Shown: positions 9,489 through 17,338 of the stretch, in pieces
How the letters are laid out: every line of letters begins with the position of its first letter
Position numbering within the stretch: the stretch's first letter is position 1
DNA from: an uncultured Bacillota bacterium
GTDB taxonomy: Bacteria > Bacillota > Clostridia > Lachnospirales > CAG-274
Assembly (NCBI GenBank): GCA_958426775.1
Contig: CATZZP010000005.1
Location: forward strand, 1-64,000
Reading direction: 5' to 3'
Length of the DNA: 64,000 bases
Made by a program: the position numbers and the translations under genes
Notes under the pieces: generated by a model
Databases searched by the model: none
What the model saw: the letters and a program-made list of their open reading frames with translations, nothing else
What the model was told of the DNA's origin: nothing

Positions 9489-9820
9489 TTTAATGAAGTC
9501 TTGTATTGGTTGCCCCAATTTTGCATAGCATCAAGAACGGGCTTAAGGCTTTGCCCTAATTCTGTTAATGAGTATTCAACTCTCGGTGGGACCTCTGCAT
9601 AAACCTTTCTGTTTAAAAGACCGCTGTATTCCATGGCTCTGAGCTGTGAGGTCAATACCTTTTGGGATACTGTGCCAATAGATTTTTTTAGTTCGCCGAA
9701 ACGTTTTGTGCCGTTTAATAAATCACGCAAAATCAAAACCTTCCACTTATCTCCGATTAGGGTCAGAGTTGTTTCAACGGGACAAGCAGGTAAATCCTTA
9801 ATATTATTTTGTTCGCTCAT
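9485..9820 (-). CDS. HxlR-family transcriptional regulator
   Basis: A 111-residue winged-helix DNA-binding protein. The family signature is clear: CPVETTLTLIGDKWKVLIL near residues 13-31, KRFGELKKSIGTVSQKVLT in the recognition region, and RVEYSLTELGQSL at the wing. Cys13, just before the first helix, is at the position used for thiol or quinone sensing in YodB/HypR-type members, so electrophile sensing is possible but inferred. It is divergent from the MBL-like gene at 10101, a usual target arrangement. The start at 9820 has AGGAGG 8-9 nt upstream. Its 280-bp upstream gap contains a GGTA-ACTA-TACC inverted repeat near 9975 that could be an operator. Confidence 0.88.
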   Translation of the reverse strand: MSEQNNIKDLPACPVETTLTLIGDKWKVLILRDLLNGTKRFGELKKSIGTVSQKVLTSQLRAMEYSGLLNRKVYAEVPPRVEYSLTELGQSLKPVLDAMQNWGNQYKTSLK

Positions 9821-10002
9821 AATGAAAACCTCCTCCTATAGTATCTATTTGTAACCTTGCATCTAATTATACTGTACAGCTTGATTTTGATCAATATTTC
9901 AGCTTTAAATTAATTATAAAAATTATGTTTAAGGGTTGTTTGAAAATATGTAAATTATAAATTTGTTTCCTTTAGGTAACTATACCACAATATTGTGCTT
10001 AC

Positions 10003-10031
10003 TTTACAGCAGTATCCGTTGCAAATATAAT
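10003..10031 (+). promoter_or_regulatory. Sigma-A promoter of the MBL-like gene
   Basis: TTTACA (10003-10008), 17-bp spacer, TATAAT (10026-10031). The inverted repeat near 9975 lies just upstream and may be bound by the divergent HxlR regulator. Confidence 0.65.
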
Positions 10032-10100
10032 ATATTGAAGAGCTAAAGGAAAAACACCGCGGTTAGCCTGAAGCAAAAATATTATTAGGAGGCTACATTT

Positions 10101-10896
10101 ATGAATAAAAACACATATACATCCTTAAAGCTTGAAAAGGGAGAAATGAATATTTATGACTTTGGTACAATTAAGCTGCACGCATATAAAACCAATGATT
10201 TTCTTAATAATGAGGTTTTTATAGCGGAAAAGAGCAATAAGGCTGTTATTATTGAGTCGCCCTGCTTTTTTTTTTGACAATATACGGGAGCTGACAGAGT
10301 ATCTTAAAGATAAAAAGGTTCAGGGTGTGCTTGTTGCTTATCATGGTGCAGGCGGCACCTTCTTACCGGGGATACCTAAATATGCAACACAAAATGCAGT
10401 AGAATATACTGAAAACGGCGGCGGCAGAGCGTTAATTGAAAATTTTAGAAACAACTTTGGAGTTGCCTTTGATTATTCTACTCACAAAATAACTAACCTT
10501 ATTAATGAAGAAAGGTTAAATTTAGGCGGTATTGATTTTGTAATCAAACAGACCCCTGATGCCTTTGATGTTGCAATTCCCGAAATAAATGCAGTTTATA
10601 CCCATATGCTTGGGCATGATTGCCATTCCATTGTAGCAGGTGCGGCACACGCAGACAGTATTTTGGAAGAACTGAGGGGCTATATTGCAAAAGGCTATGA
10701 TTTAATTTTGACCTCTCACTATACGCCCGAGGATTTAAAAGATGTGAAAATTAAGATTGATTATATAGATAATCTGAAAAAAATAGCGGAAAGATGCCCG
10801 AATGCTGACAGCTTTAAGACAGAGGTTCAAAAGCAGTATCCTGAGTACAGCGCACAAAACTATCTTGAGATGACGGCAGGTTTTTTCTATGCTTAA
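10101..10896 (+). pseudogene. MBL-fold hydrolase-like gene, frameshifted at a ten-T run
   Basis: An ATG at 10101 with AGGAGG upstream opens a frame that ends at a TGA at 10275-10277, immediately after ten T residues (10266-10275). The frame one base over continues without a break to 10896. Removing one T joins both parts into a protein of about 264 residues. The joined sequence looks like MBL-fold metallo-hydrolase relatives found in Clostridia (YHGAGGTF, IPEINAVYTHMLGHDCHS, LTSHYTPEDL) but lacks the canonical HxHxDH metal motif. It could be a decaying gene, a phase-variable gene switched by slippage in the T run, a gene read through by transcriptional slippage, or an assembly error in a homopolymer. 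The divergent HxlR regulator probably controls it. Confidence 0.65.
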
Positions 10897-11007
10897 TATA
10901 TAAATGGGTTTGTAAAAAAAATACAGCAGAAAGCCTTTTTTTGCTCTGCAAAGGCTGTTGAATAAATCTGACAAGAACAAAAATAAATATTGTTATTTAA
11001 TTAATGT

Positions 11008-11065
11008 GATGCTCCCATATCGGATAAATTATTATCTTAGGTGTTAAGGGGGCATCATTTTTTAT
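11008..11065 (+). terminator. Long stem-loop ending in a T run
   Basis: GATGCTCCC (11008-11016) pairs with GGGGGCATC (11048-11056, one G-U pair), followed by ATTTTTTAT. The 31-nt loop contains a further GATAA/TTATC hairpin. It may end transcripts from the MBL-like gene 110 bp upstream or be the 3' end of a small RNA. The 10897-11007 stretch shows no coding signal. Confidence 0.55.
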
Positions 11066-11148
11066 AGAAAGCCTTTGCTACTTGAAATCGGATGTTTTAT
11101 ATGGTATCATTAATTCTAAATTGGATAAATATGGAAGAGGGTGTTTTG

Positions 11149-11649
11149 GTGAAAAGAGAAAGCGTTTTTTATTTAATTTGTATGCTTATAATTATGGCGG
11201 CTATATTTGGCTTTTCCTCCCAAAACAGGAGCAATACCAATAAAACAAGCGATGTTATTGTTAAGCCTATTGAAAATACCATAAAGGCTAATTCAACCAA
11301 AACCTTTGAGGATGAAAAGGCGGAAAATTCCTATTGGAAAAAAATTAACAGTAAAATTGACAAAGCTGTCAGAAAGTCGGCTCATATCTTTATTTACGGT
11401 GTTTTAGGCATATTCAGCCTTTTGTTTTTCAGAAGCATAGGCTTAAGGTGGGAGGATGCAATAATGTTGGCTATTCTCCTTTCAGCCCTTTACGGTGTAA
11501 GTGATGAACTGCATCAAGGGTTTATAAACGGCAGAGATGCAAGGGCAGAGGATATTTGTATTGATACCTTCGGTGCATGGGTAGGTACATTAATTGTCTA
11601 TATTTTTCATAAAATAAAGCTTTTAAGGCTAAAAAATAAAGAGGCATAG
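11149..11649 (+). CDS. VanZ-like membrane protein
   Basis: Small membrane protein of the VanZ-like family (teicoplanin-resistance-type proteins of unknown activity). The start is taken as GTG 11149 because GAGGG lies 8 nt upstream; upstream in-frame ATGs lack a ribosome-binding site. Hydrophobic segments are seen near the N-terminus and twice in the second half. Family landmarks: FGFSSQ after the first membrane segment, RKSAHIFIYGVLG, and DELHQGFINGRDARAEDICIDTFGA-type residues between the last two segments. The stop codon lies inside the stem of the following terminator. Resistance is not implied by membership alone. Confidence 0.8.
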   Translation: MKRESVFYLICMLIIMAAIFGFSSQNRSNTNKTSDVIVKPIENTIKANSTKTFEDEKAENSYWKKINSKIDKAVRKSAHIFIYGVLGIFSLLFFRSIGLRWEDAIMLAILLSALYGVSDELHQGFINGRDARAEDICIDTFGAWVGTLIVYIFHKIKLLRLKNKEA

Positions 11650-11673
11650 CTTTTATCTTCTATGCCTCTTTTT
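11638..11673 (+). terminator. Intrinsic terminator overlapping the VanZ-like stop codon
   Basis: AAAGAGGCATAG (11638-11649) pairs with CTATGCCTCTTT (11660-11671), then T residues. Confidence 0.85.
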
Positions 11674-11814
11674 GCTGCCTGTATTTTTGCAGAGAAGTGA
11701 CTCTGCAAGCTCTATTAAAAAGTTTAAAGCCTTTAAATTTTCCCATTTAAAAAATACAGGCTTTTTTGAGGAGTAAAAAAATCGTCTTAATTTATTTTGC
11801 TTTTTCTTATTCAT
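11653..11814 (-). CDS. Hypothetical 53-residue basic protein
   Basis: A short frame starts at ATG 11812-11814 with a very strong AGGGGGG ribosome-binding site about 5 nt upstream and stops at TAA 11653-11655. The product is rich in Lys and Arg at both ends (MNKKKQNKLRRFF at the start, KKRHRR at the end), with a short amphipathic leucine-rich middle and one Cys. No family is recognised. It overlaps the terminator of the convergent VanZ-like gene. The only support is the ribosome-binding site and its isolated position in an otherwise empty 230-bp gap. Confidence 0.45.
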   Translation of the reverse strand: MNKKKQNKLRRFFYSSKKPVFFKWENLKALNFLIELAESLLCKNTGSKKRHRR

Positions 11815-11880
11815 AAAATCCCCCCTATAAATCTATGCTATGTTAATGTAAAAATGCACTTACGGAGGGATAAAAATTTC

Positions 11881-12750
11881 TTATGTACGATATTTCAGAT
11901 AGTCCAAAAATCGTTTAATTGCAAGGGAGGCTGTTTTCTTGCTTCTGAGAGCTAAACCTATTTTTCTGTAAGCAGGCACATCTAATTCCTTTACTGTAAT
12001 TTTATAGGGTACACGTCTTAAAATAAGCTCAGGCAAAATGCTGATACCAAGACCGCTTTCCACCATTGACATTATCGCATAGTCATCCCAGGTGGTAAAG
12101 CGAACATCAGGTGTTAAGCTGCAGCGTTCAAATATTTCCCACACATCGGCCTTTGCACCTTTTTCCAAAAGCATAAAGGGTTCATTACAAAGCTCTGCTA
12201 CAGGTACTTTTTCAAGCTGTGCTAAGGAATGGTTTTCAGGCAGAACTGCAAGCAGCCTGTCCTGCTCTAAAAAAATTGTTTCAAGCTCATGGTGTACGGG
12301 CAGGTGAATAAAGCCACAGTCTACACGCCCCTCCAGTATCCATTCCTCAATTTCCCCATAATCTCCAAGTAACAGCTCATAGTCAATGTTAGGGTAGGCT
12401 TTCTGAAATTCCTTGATTATGTTAGGCAGCCAATGGGTTGCTACACTGGAAAAAGTGCCGATACGAATAAGCCCTGATTGCAGACCGTTTAGCTCGTCTA
12501 CCTCCATTTGCAGCTTGTTGTATTCCGTACATACATTTTTAGCGTAGGGCAAAAGCTTCATTCCGTCACTTGTAAGCCTTACGCCTGCTTTTCCCCGCTC
12601 AAGTAAAATTACCCTCCATTCCTTCTCTAAATCATTAATCATACGGCTTATGCCTGATTGGGAGTAATTCAATATTTCGGCTGCCCTTGTAAAGCTGCCG
12701 TATTCAACGGTTTTAACAAATGCAATATATTTTTGAATATTCATATCCAT
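11881..12750 (-). CDS. LysR-family transcriptional regulator
   Basis: A 289-residue LysR-type regulator. Residues 1-65 form the winged helix-turn-helix (MNIQKYIAFVKTVEYGSF, AAEILNYSQSGISRMINDLE), and residues 90-285 form the two-lobed effector domain (GLIRIGTFSSVATHWLP, GLGISILPEL). It is divergent from the YbaK-type gene at 12872, its most likely target together with proB behind it. The effector is unknown. Start at 12750 has AGGTG 6 nt upstream; the in-frame ATG two codons later is a close alternative. Confidence 0.9.
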   Translation of the reverse strand: MDMNIQKYIAFVKTVEYGSFTRAAEILNYSQSGISRMINDLEKEWRVILLERGKAGVRLTSDGMKLLPYAKNVCTEYNKLQMEVDELNGLQSGLIRIGTFSSVATHWLPNIIKEFQKAYPNIDYELLLGDYGEIEEWILEGRVDCGFIHLPVHHELETIFLEQDRLLAVLPENHSLAQLEKVPVAELCNEPFMLLEKGAKADVWEIFERCSLTPDVRFTTWDDYAIMSMVESGLGISILPELILRRVPYKITVKELDVPAYRKIGLALRSKKTASLAIKRFLDYLKYRT

Positions 12751-12871
12751 TATATCACCTGCTTTTATATCTGATTTTGTAATATTTTATATGAAAAATA
12801 TTCGCTTTTGTAATTATAAGAAATATGGTAAACTGAAAACGAAAAAAAGTCAAGCAGGAGTGATAATAAAA

Positions 12872-13411
12872 ATGTTTTATGTAAGCGAAATACGGCATAA
12901 GCCTCCCGTTCAGTTTAAGACACCGCTGCAGGAGCAGGTTTATAATACCTTGGAGGATTTAAACATTCCTTTTGAACGGGTCGAAACCCATGAGGCAATT
13001 ACCATGGAGGATTGTGCTGCCATTAATGAAAGGCTTAATATTAATATGGTAAAAACCTTGTTTTTGTGTAACAGACAGCAGACGGATTATTATTTGTTTA
13101 TTACTGTAGGCAGCAAGCCCTTTAGCTCCAAGTCCTTCAGTAATGCCTTGGGTATATCACGTGTTTCCTTTGCCCCTGCAGAGCAAATGGAAAAAATCCT
13201 TGGCACAAAAATAGGTGCGGCTACGGTTTTCAGCAGTCTTTTGGATAAAGAAAATAAGGTAAGGCTTGTTTTTGATAAGGAGGTTATTAGGGAAAAATGG
13301 TATGGGTGCAGTGACGGTACAACAACAGGTTATATGAAGTTAAGTACGGAGGATATTTTGCAAAGGCTTTTGCCTTTTACAAGGCATATTCCAACTGTGA
13401 TTGAGGTGTAA
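12872..13411 (+). CDS. YbaK/EbsC-type aminoacyl-tRNA deacylase
   Basis: Predicted cytoplasmic editing protein that hydrolyses mischarged aminoacyl-tRNA, most like the free-standing ProX/PrdX proteins that clear Ala-tRNA(Pro). The 179-residue product shows the YbaK fold pattern: FERVETHEAITMEDC, MVKTLFLCN with the invariant Lys, YYLFITVGSKPFSSK, and LGTKIGAATVFSSL. The ATG at 12872 is chosen because GGAG lies 11 nt upstream and the N-terminus then matches the family; the open frame extends 27 codons further upstream. It is followed after one base by proB, so both are probably co-transcribed. Confidence 0.85.
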   Translation: MFYVSEIRHKPPVQFKTPLQEQVYNTLEDLNIPFERVETHEAITMEDCAAINERLNINMVKTLFLCNRQQTDYYLFITVGSKPFSSKSFSNALGISRVSFAPAEQMEKILGTKIGAATVFSSLLDKENKVRLVFDKEVIREKWYGCSDGTTTGYMKLSTEDILQRLLPFTRHIPTVIEV

Positions 13412-13412
13412 T

Positions 13413-14213
13413 ATGGGATTGTATCAAAACAGAATTGTAGTAAAGGTAGGCACATCTACCCTTACAAATGAAATGGGAAAAAGCGACTTAAGAGCCTTTG
13501 ACAGACTTGCCTGTGTTTTGTCTGATATTCAGAATATGGGATATGAGGTAATTCTTGTATCCTCAGGAGCTATTGCTGTGGGAACAAACAAGCTTAAAAT
13601 GAAGGAGCGTCCTTCAAGTATGCGGATGAAGCAGGCGGCAGCGGCGGTAGGTCAATGCAGAATTATGTATCTCTATGATAAATTTTTTAATGATTATGAT
13701 AAGACAATAGCCCAGATTTTACTTAATGCAGAGGATATAAAGCAGGAGGAAAAAAAGGAAAATCTGATAAACACCTTTAATGCTCTGCTTGAAATGGATA
13801 TTATACCTGTAGTTAATGAAAATGATTCTGTCAGCTATACTGAAATAGAGTCAAAGGACAGGCTCTTTGGTGATAATGATATGCTTTCTGCTGTTGTGGC
13901 AGTTTTGTGCAGGGCAAGGCGATTAGTTATCCTATCCGATATAAACGGCTTGTATGATGCAGACCCGCGGCTTTATCCAAATGCAAGGCTTATAAGCCGG
14001 ATAGAGGAGATTAATGAGGAGGTACATTCCCTTGCGGGAGGTGCAGGCTCAAGACGGGGAACGGGAGGAATGAAAACAAAGCTAAGGGCGGCTCAGCTGG
14101 CTACGGCACAGGGCATAGATACTATTATTACAAACGGAAAATCCCCTGAGGCACTTTATGAAATTATAAAGGGGAATAAAGCAGGCACCTTGTTTTCGGG
14201 AAAAAGAGTTTAA
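13413..14213 (+). CDS. proB: Glutamate 5-kinase, short form
   Basis: Phosphorylates L-glutamate to gamma-glutamyl phosphate, the first step of proline synthesis. The 266-residue amino-acid-kinase domain shows VVKVGTSTLT, VSSGAIAVG, VNENDSVSY, FGDNDMLSA and GTGGMKTKLRAA. The protein stops at the end of the kinase domain, so the C-terminal PUA domain of the longer form is absent; PUA-less ProB proteins are known. The ATG at 13413 begins one base after the deacylase stop and has GAGGTG upstream. proA is not adjacent. Pairing with a prolyl-tRNA editing-type protein suggests a shared proline theme, which is inference. Confidence 0.93.
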   Translation: MGLYQNRIVVKVGTSTLTNEMGKSDLRAFDRLACVLSDIQNMGYEVILVSSGAIAVGTNKLKMKERPSSMRMKQAAAAVGQCRIMYLYDKFFNDYDKTIAQILLNAEDIKQEEKKENLINTFNALLEMDIIPVVNENDSVSYTEIESKDRLFGDNDMLSAVVAVLCRARRLVILSDINGLYDADPRLYPNARLISRIEEINEEVHSLAGGAGSRRGTGGMKTKLRAAQLATAQGIDTIITNGKSPEALYEIIKGNKAGTLFSGKRV

Positions 14214-14218
14214 AGTAT

Positions 14219-14257
14219 AAAAGAGAGCTGACTGCCTCAGGCATAAGCTCTCTTTTA
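14219..14257. terminator. Bidirectional terminator between proB and xylA
   Basis: AAAAGAGAGCT (14219-14229) pairs with AGCTCTCTTTT (14245-14255). A and T tracts on both sides let it serve the convergent proB and xylA genes. Confidence 0.85.
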
Positions 14258-14270
14258 GTGTTAATAATAA

Positions 14271-15584
14271 TTATCTGAATAATATAGAGTTGAAAACCGA
14301 CTCTAAATATTCCTGTCTGCCGCTTTCCATTTTCGGCTCAGGGTTATTAAGGGTATATTCCTCAAGTGCCTCAAGGCTTGTTGTACCCTCAACAATAGCC
14401 TTACCTATACCGCTTTCATAGCCTGAGTATCTTTCCTTAATAAAGCTGTCAATTCTGCCGTCCTGAATAATCTCGTATGCCTTTATTAAGCCTAAGGCAA
14501 AAGCGTCCATACCGCTTATATAGGCATGGGCAATATCCTCAAACTCAAAGGAGGGACGTCTTACCTTAGCGTCAAAGTTAAGTCCGCCGTTGGTAAAGCC
14601 ACCTGCTCTTATAACCTCAAGCATACAAAGGGTGGTTGAATATATATCGGTAGGGAACTGGTCTGTGTCCCAGCCTAAGTGAGGGTCCCCCTGATTTGCA
14701 TCTATGCTGCCGAAAGCACCGTTAATACGTGCTACGCAAAGCTCATGCTCAAAGGTATGCCCTGCAAGGGTAGCATGGTTTGCCTCTATATTAAGCTTAA
14801 AGTCCTTATCAAGGTTATATTTTCTTAAAAAGCCTAAAACCGTGGCACTGTCAAAGTCATATTGGTGCTTGGTTGGCTCCTTTGGCTTAGGCTCAATGTA
14901 GAAGTCACCCTTAAAGCCTTTACTGCGTGCATAGTCAACTGCCATGTGCATAAGGCGTGCCATATTGTCAAGCTCTAAAGCCATATTTGTATTTAAAAGG
15001 GTTTCATAGCCTTCTCTGCCGCCCCAGAAAACATAACCGCTGCCGCCTAAGCGAATAGTGGCGTCAATAGCATTTTTTATTTGAGCCGCCCCGTAAGCAA
15101 AGCTGTCAGGATTGCAGGAGGTGCCTGCACCGTGCATAAAGCGAGGGTTACCAAAGCAGTTTGATGTACCCCAGAGGAGCTTAATGCCCGTTTCTTTCAT
15201 TTTTGCCTCTATATAGTCCACCATTTCCAGAAAATAAGCCTTGCTTTCTGCAAAGGTATTGCCCTGAGGTGCAATATCCGCATCGTGGAAGCAAAAGTAC
15301 TCAATGCCCATTTTGCTCATAAACTCAAAGCCTGCATCAGCCTTAGCCTTAGCTATTGCCATAGGGTCACTTTCGCCGTAGTCCCTTGCCATTGTGTCAC
15401 TGCCGAAGGGGTCCGAGCCGCCTGCACAAAGGGTATGCCACCAGCTCATGGCAAATTTAAGCTGTTCCTTCATGGTTTTGCCGCCTATAACCCTGTCAGG
15501 GTCATAAAATTTAAAGGAAAAAGGATTTGTTGAATTAGGACCCTCATACTTAACCTGTCCTAAGGTTGGAAAATAAGTTTTCAT
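14271..15584 (-). CDS. xylA: Xylose isomerase
   Basis: Converts D-xylose to D-xylulose in the cytoplasm with divalent metal ions. The 437-residue length is that of class II (clostridial) XylA. Visible motifs: FCFHDADIAPQG with the catalytic His, VFWGGREGYETL, YIEPKPKEPTKHQYDFD with metal-binding Glu, NIEANHATLAGHTFEHEL and GSIDANQGDPHLGWDTDQFP. It lies downstream of a LacI-type regulator with an 18-bp gap that holds a GGAGG site, so both form one unit. No xylulokinase gene is adjacent; the ribulokinase-like gene at 1204 is the only FGGY kinase in the window. Confidence 0.98.
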   Translation of the reverse strand: MKTYFPTLGQVKYEGPNSTNPFSFKFYDPDRVIGGKTMKEQLKFAMSWWHTLCAGGSDPFGSDTMARDYGESDPMAIAKAKADAGFEFMSKMGIEYFCFHDADIAPQGNTFAESKAYFLEMVDYIEAKMKETGIKLLWGTSNCFGNPRFMHGAGTSCNPDSFAYGAAQIKNAIDATIRLGGSGYVFWGGREGYETLLNTNMALELDNMARLMHMAVDYARSKGFKGDFYIEPKPKEPTKHQYDFDSATVLGFLRKYNLDKDFKLNIEANHATLAGHTFEHELCVARINGAFGSIDANQGDPHLGWDTDQFPTDIYSTTLCMLEVIRAGGFTNGGLNFDAKVRRPSFEFEDIAHAYISGMDAFALGLIKAYEIIQDGRIDSFIKERYSGYESGIGKAIVEGTTSLEALEEYTLNNPEPKMESGRQEYLESVFNSILFR

Positions 15585-15602
15585 TTAATTCTGCCTCCGT
15601 TT

Positions 15603-16625
15603 TTATATATTTTCTAAAATTCGAATTTCATTTTTTACTATGTATTGTACCTTTTCGGGCTTAGTCCCGTTTATAAGGTATTTAAACATCATATGCACCG
15701 ATTTATTGCCTTGGGTAAAGGGCTGTTGACAAATAGTTGCCTTTATTAAGCCTCTTTCCATCATATCGATGGTGCTTGGTACTCTGTCAAAGCATATAAC
15801 GTTAAAGTCCCGTTCTCTGCCTGCGGATATAACAGCTCTGCAAGCACCGTAAACACCTGAGCCTGCAACATAAAGGGCATTCATTTCGGGATATTCTCTA
15901 AGCATTTTTTCGGTTACCTCAAAGGACTGTATCTCATCGTCATTAGTTTCTCCGTAGGTAAGAACGTTAAAGCCCGGGTATCTCTCCTGAGAGGTTTGCT
16001 TAAAACCGTTTATACGACGGTTGTGGCTTGCATGGTCACCTGAGCCTGACAAAATGCCTATATTAGCCTTTCCTCTGGTAATAAGGGCGAGTATACCGCA
16101 GGCAATTTCACCGCCCTTGGTGTAATTACTGCCTACGTAAAACAGCCTTTTTGAGGTTTCGATATCCGTATTAACCGTAGCTACGGGTATACCTGACTCT
16201 ACAAGCTTGTTTATCCTGTATTCAATGGAAATATCGCTTATAGGATTAATAATAAGGGCGGAAATATCATCTGAAATAGAGTTTATAAGCTGCAACTGTA
16301 CATTTGCATCATATCCCTTCATGGTTTTTACAAGCAAGCTTACCCCATAGTCGCTAAGCTCACTTTGTGCCTGATACATACCCTTTAAAATATCATCAAA
16401 AAAGGAGTTTCCGTCAGCTACAAGCACAACTCCGATAGTCATTTTACGCTTTTGTGCCGCAAGGGATTTTGCTGCCATATTAGGTGTGTAGTTAAGCTCC
16501 TTTGCAATACGTAAAATCTTTTCCTCAGTTTCTTTTTTAACATTTCCTCTGTTGTTAAGGACTCTGTCAACGGTACCCCGTGATACCCCGCAGATTTCCG
16601 CAATCTTTTTTATGGTTACACCCAA
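15603..16625 (-). CDS. LacI-family regulator of the xylA unit
   Basis: A LacI-type repressor with a ribose-binding-like effector domain. Residues 1-60 hold the helix-turn-helix (VTIKKIAEICGVSRGTVDRVLNN, NYTPNMAAKSLA); the rest is a type 1 periplasmic-binding fold with FFDDILKGMY and GDHASHNRRINGF segments. The start is assigned to TTG 16623-16625, 8 nt after GGAGG and directly before GVTIKKIAE; the open frame continues to a GTG at 16634 that overlaps the ribosome-binding site. It precedes xylA and is likely to control it and itself; the ligand (xylose or another sugar) is inferred from context. Confidence 0.88.
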   Translation of the reverse strand: MGVTIKKIAEICGVSRGTVDRVLNNRGNVKKETEEKILRIAKELNYTPNMAAKSLAAQKRKMTIGVVLVADGNSFFDDILKGMYQAQSELSDYGVSLLVKTMKGYDANVQLQLINSISDDISALIINPISDISIEYRINKLVESGIPVATVNTDIETSKRLFYVGSNYTKGGEIACGILALITRGKANIGILSGSGDHASHNRRINGFKQTSQERYPGFNVLTYGETNDDEIQSFEVTEKMLREYPEMNALYVAGSGVYGACRAVISAGRERDFNVICFDRVPSTIDMMERGLIKATICQQPFTQGNKSVHMMFKYLINGTKPEKVQYIVKNEIRILENI

Positions 16626-16664
16626 TAAGGTCACCTCCTCTGTGCTTGAACAATTTCTATTTTC

Positions 16665-16730
16665 AGTTTAAAGCACATTAATAATAAAGTCAATAAAGTG
16701 GTAAAATATTGTGCATTGTGCTTTACAAAA
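16665..16730 (-). promoter_or_regulatory. Promoter and candidate operators of the LacI-xylA unit
   Basis: On the minus strand TTGACT (16688-16693), 17-bp spacer, TAAACT (16665-16670). The octamer TGTGCTTT occurs in opposite orientations, on the minus strand near 16669-16676 (overlapping the promoter) and on the plus strand near 16719-16726, as expected for two half-sites or two operators. Operator function is inferred. Confidence 0.55.
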
Positions 16731-16930
16731 GTCCTTTTTTTACTAAACTAAAGCCTTGCTTTGTTTATTTTTTACAACAAGGCACAAAAAGCACAGTCAA
16801 ACAAAAAGAATGGAAATTTTGCAAAAAATTGGCTGATTAAAAAAGCTGTCTGTCGGGATAATAATTACTGTAACACATTTAAGCAATGCTTAATTGGTGT
16901 AACAAAAATATAATTTAGGAGGAAAAAAAT

Positions 16931-17140
16931 ATGTCAAGTAATTCAAGTTCAAACAAGGTAAACGTACCTGAAGCAAGAGAAGCTATGAACAAGTTTAAGT
17001 ATGAGGTAGCAAACGAGATTGGTGTACCTCTTAAGCAGGGCTATAACGGCGACCTTACCTCAGCTCAGAACGGCTATGTAGGCGGTTATATGGTTAAGAA
17101 AATGATTGAGGCTCAGGAAAAGCACATGGCAGGCAAGTAA
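16931..17140 (+). CDS. Alpha/beta-type small acid-soluble spore protein
   Basis: A 69-residue DNA-binding protein that coats and protects spore DNA. It shows the two family signatures: KYEVANEIGVPL with the Glu-Ile site cut by the germination protease, and GYVGGYMVKKMIEAQE near the C-terminus. The ATG at 16931 has AGGAGG 8 nt upstream. This is the clearest sign that the organism forms endospores. It is followed by its own terminator. A forespore sigma-G promoter would be expected, but I could not place one with confidence. Confidence 0.96.
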   Translation: MSSNSSSNKVNVPEAREAMNKFKYEVANEIGVPLKQGYNGDLTSAQNGYVGGYMVKKMIEAQEKHMAGK

Positions 17141-17148
17141 AAAAATCA

Positions 17149-17177
17149 GTGGTGTACATTTTTGTACACCATTTTTT
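17149..17177 (+). terminator. Intrinsic terminator after SASP gene
   Basis: GGTGTACA (17151-17158) pairs with TGTACACC (17163-17170), followed by ATTTTTTAT. Confidence 0.85.
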
Positions 17178-17191
17178 ATAAGGAGATTTAT

Positions 17192-17338
17192 ATGGAGAAA
17201 AAAGAAAAGGTAAAAAAGGACTTTTTGATAGGTATGCTTCCCGGTGAAAACAGCCTTGCAGGGGCGGAAAGCGGAGAAAGCGGTATAGGTATATTTGATG
17301 TGGTTTTGGAAAAAGAGGACGCTTATGAGGGCGAGTAG
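17192..17338 (+). CDS. Hypothetical 48-residue acidic protein
   Basis: ATG 17192-17194 is preceded by AAGGAG at a good distance (7 nt), and the frame closes at TAG 17336-17338. The product begins with a Lys/Glu-rich segment (MEKKEKVKKDFLIGMLPGE) and continues Gly/Glu-rich to a DVVLEKEDAYEGE end. It overlaps the start of the hydrolase gene by 14 bp, which suggests translational coupling. No family is recognised. It could be a small regulatory or accessory peptide of the hydrolase. Confidence 0.5.
   Translation: MEKKEKVKKDFLIGMLPGENSLAGAESGESGIGIFDVVLEKEDAYEGE

Noticed and set aside
11149..11649. Glycopeptide-resistance gene vanZ
   Set aside because: The protein is only a VanZ-like family member; no vanHAX-type genes are present, so no resistance claim is justified.
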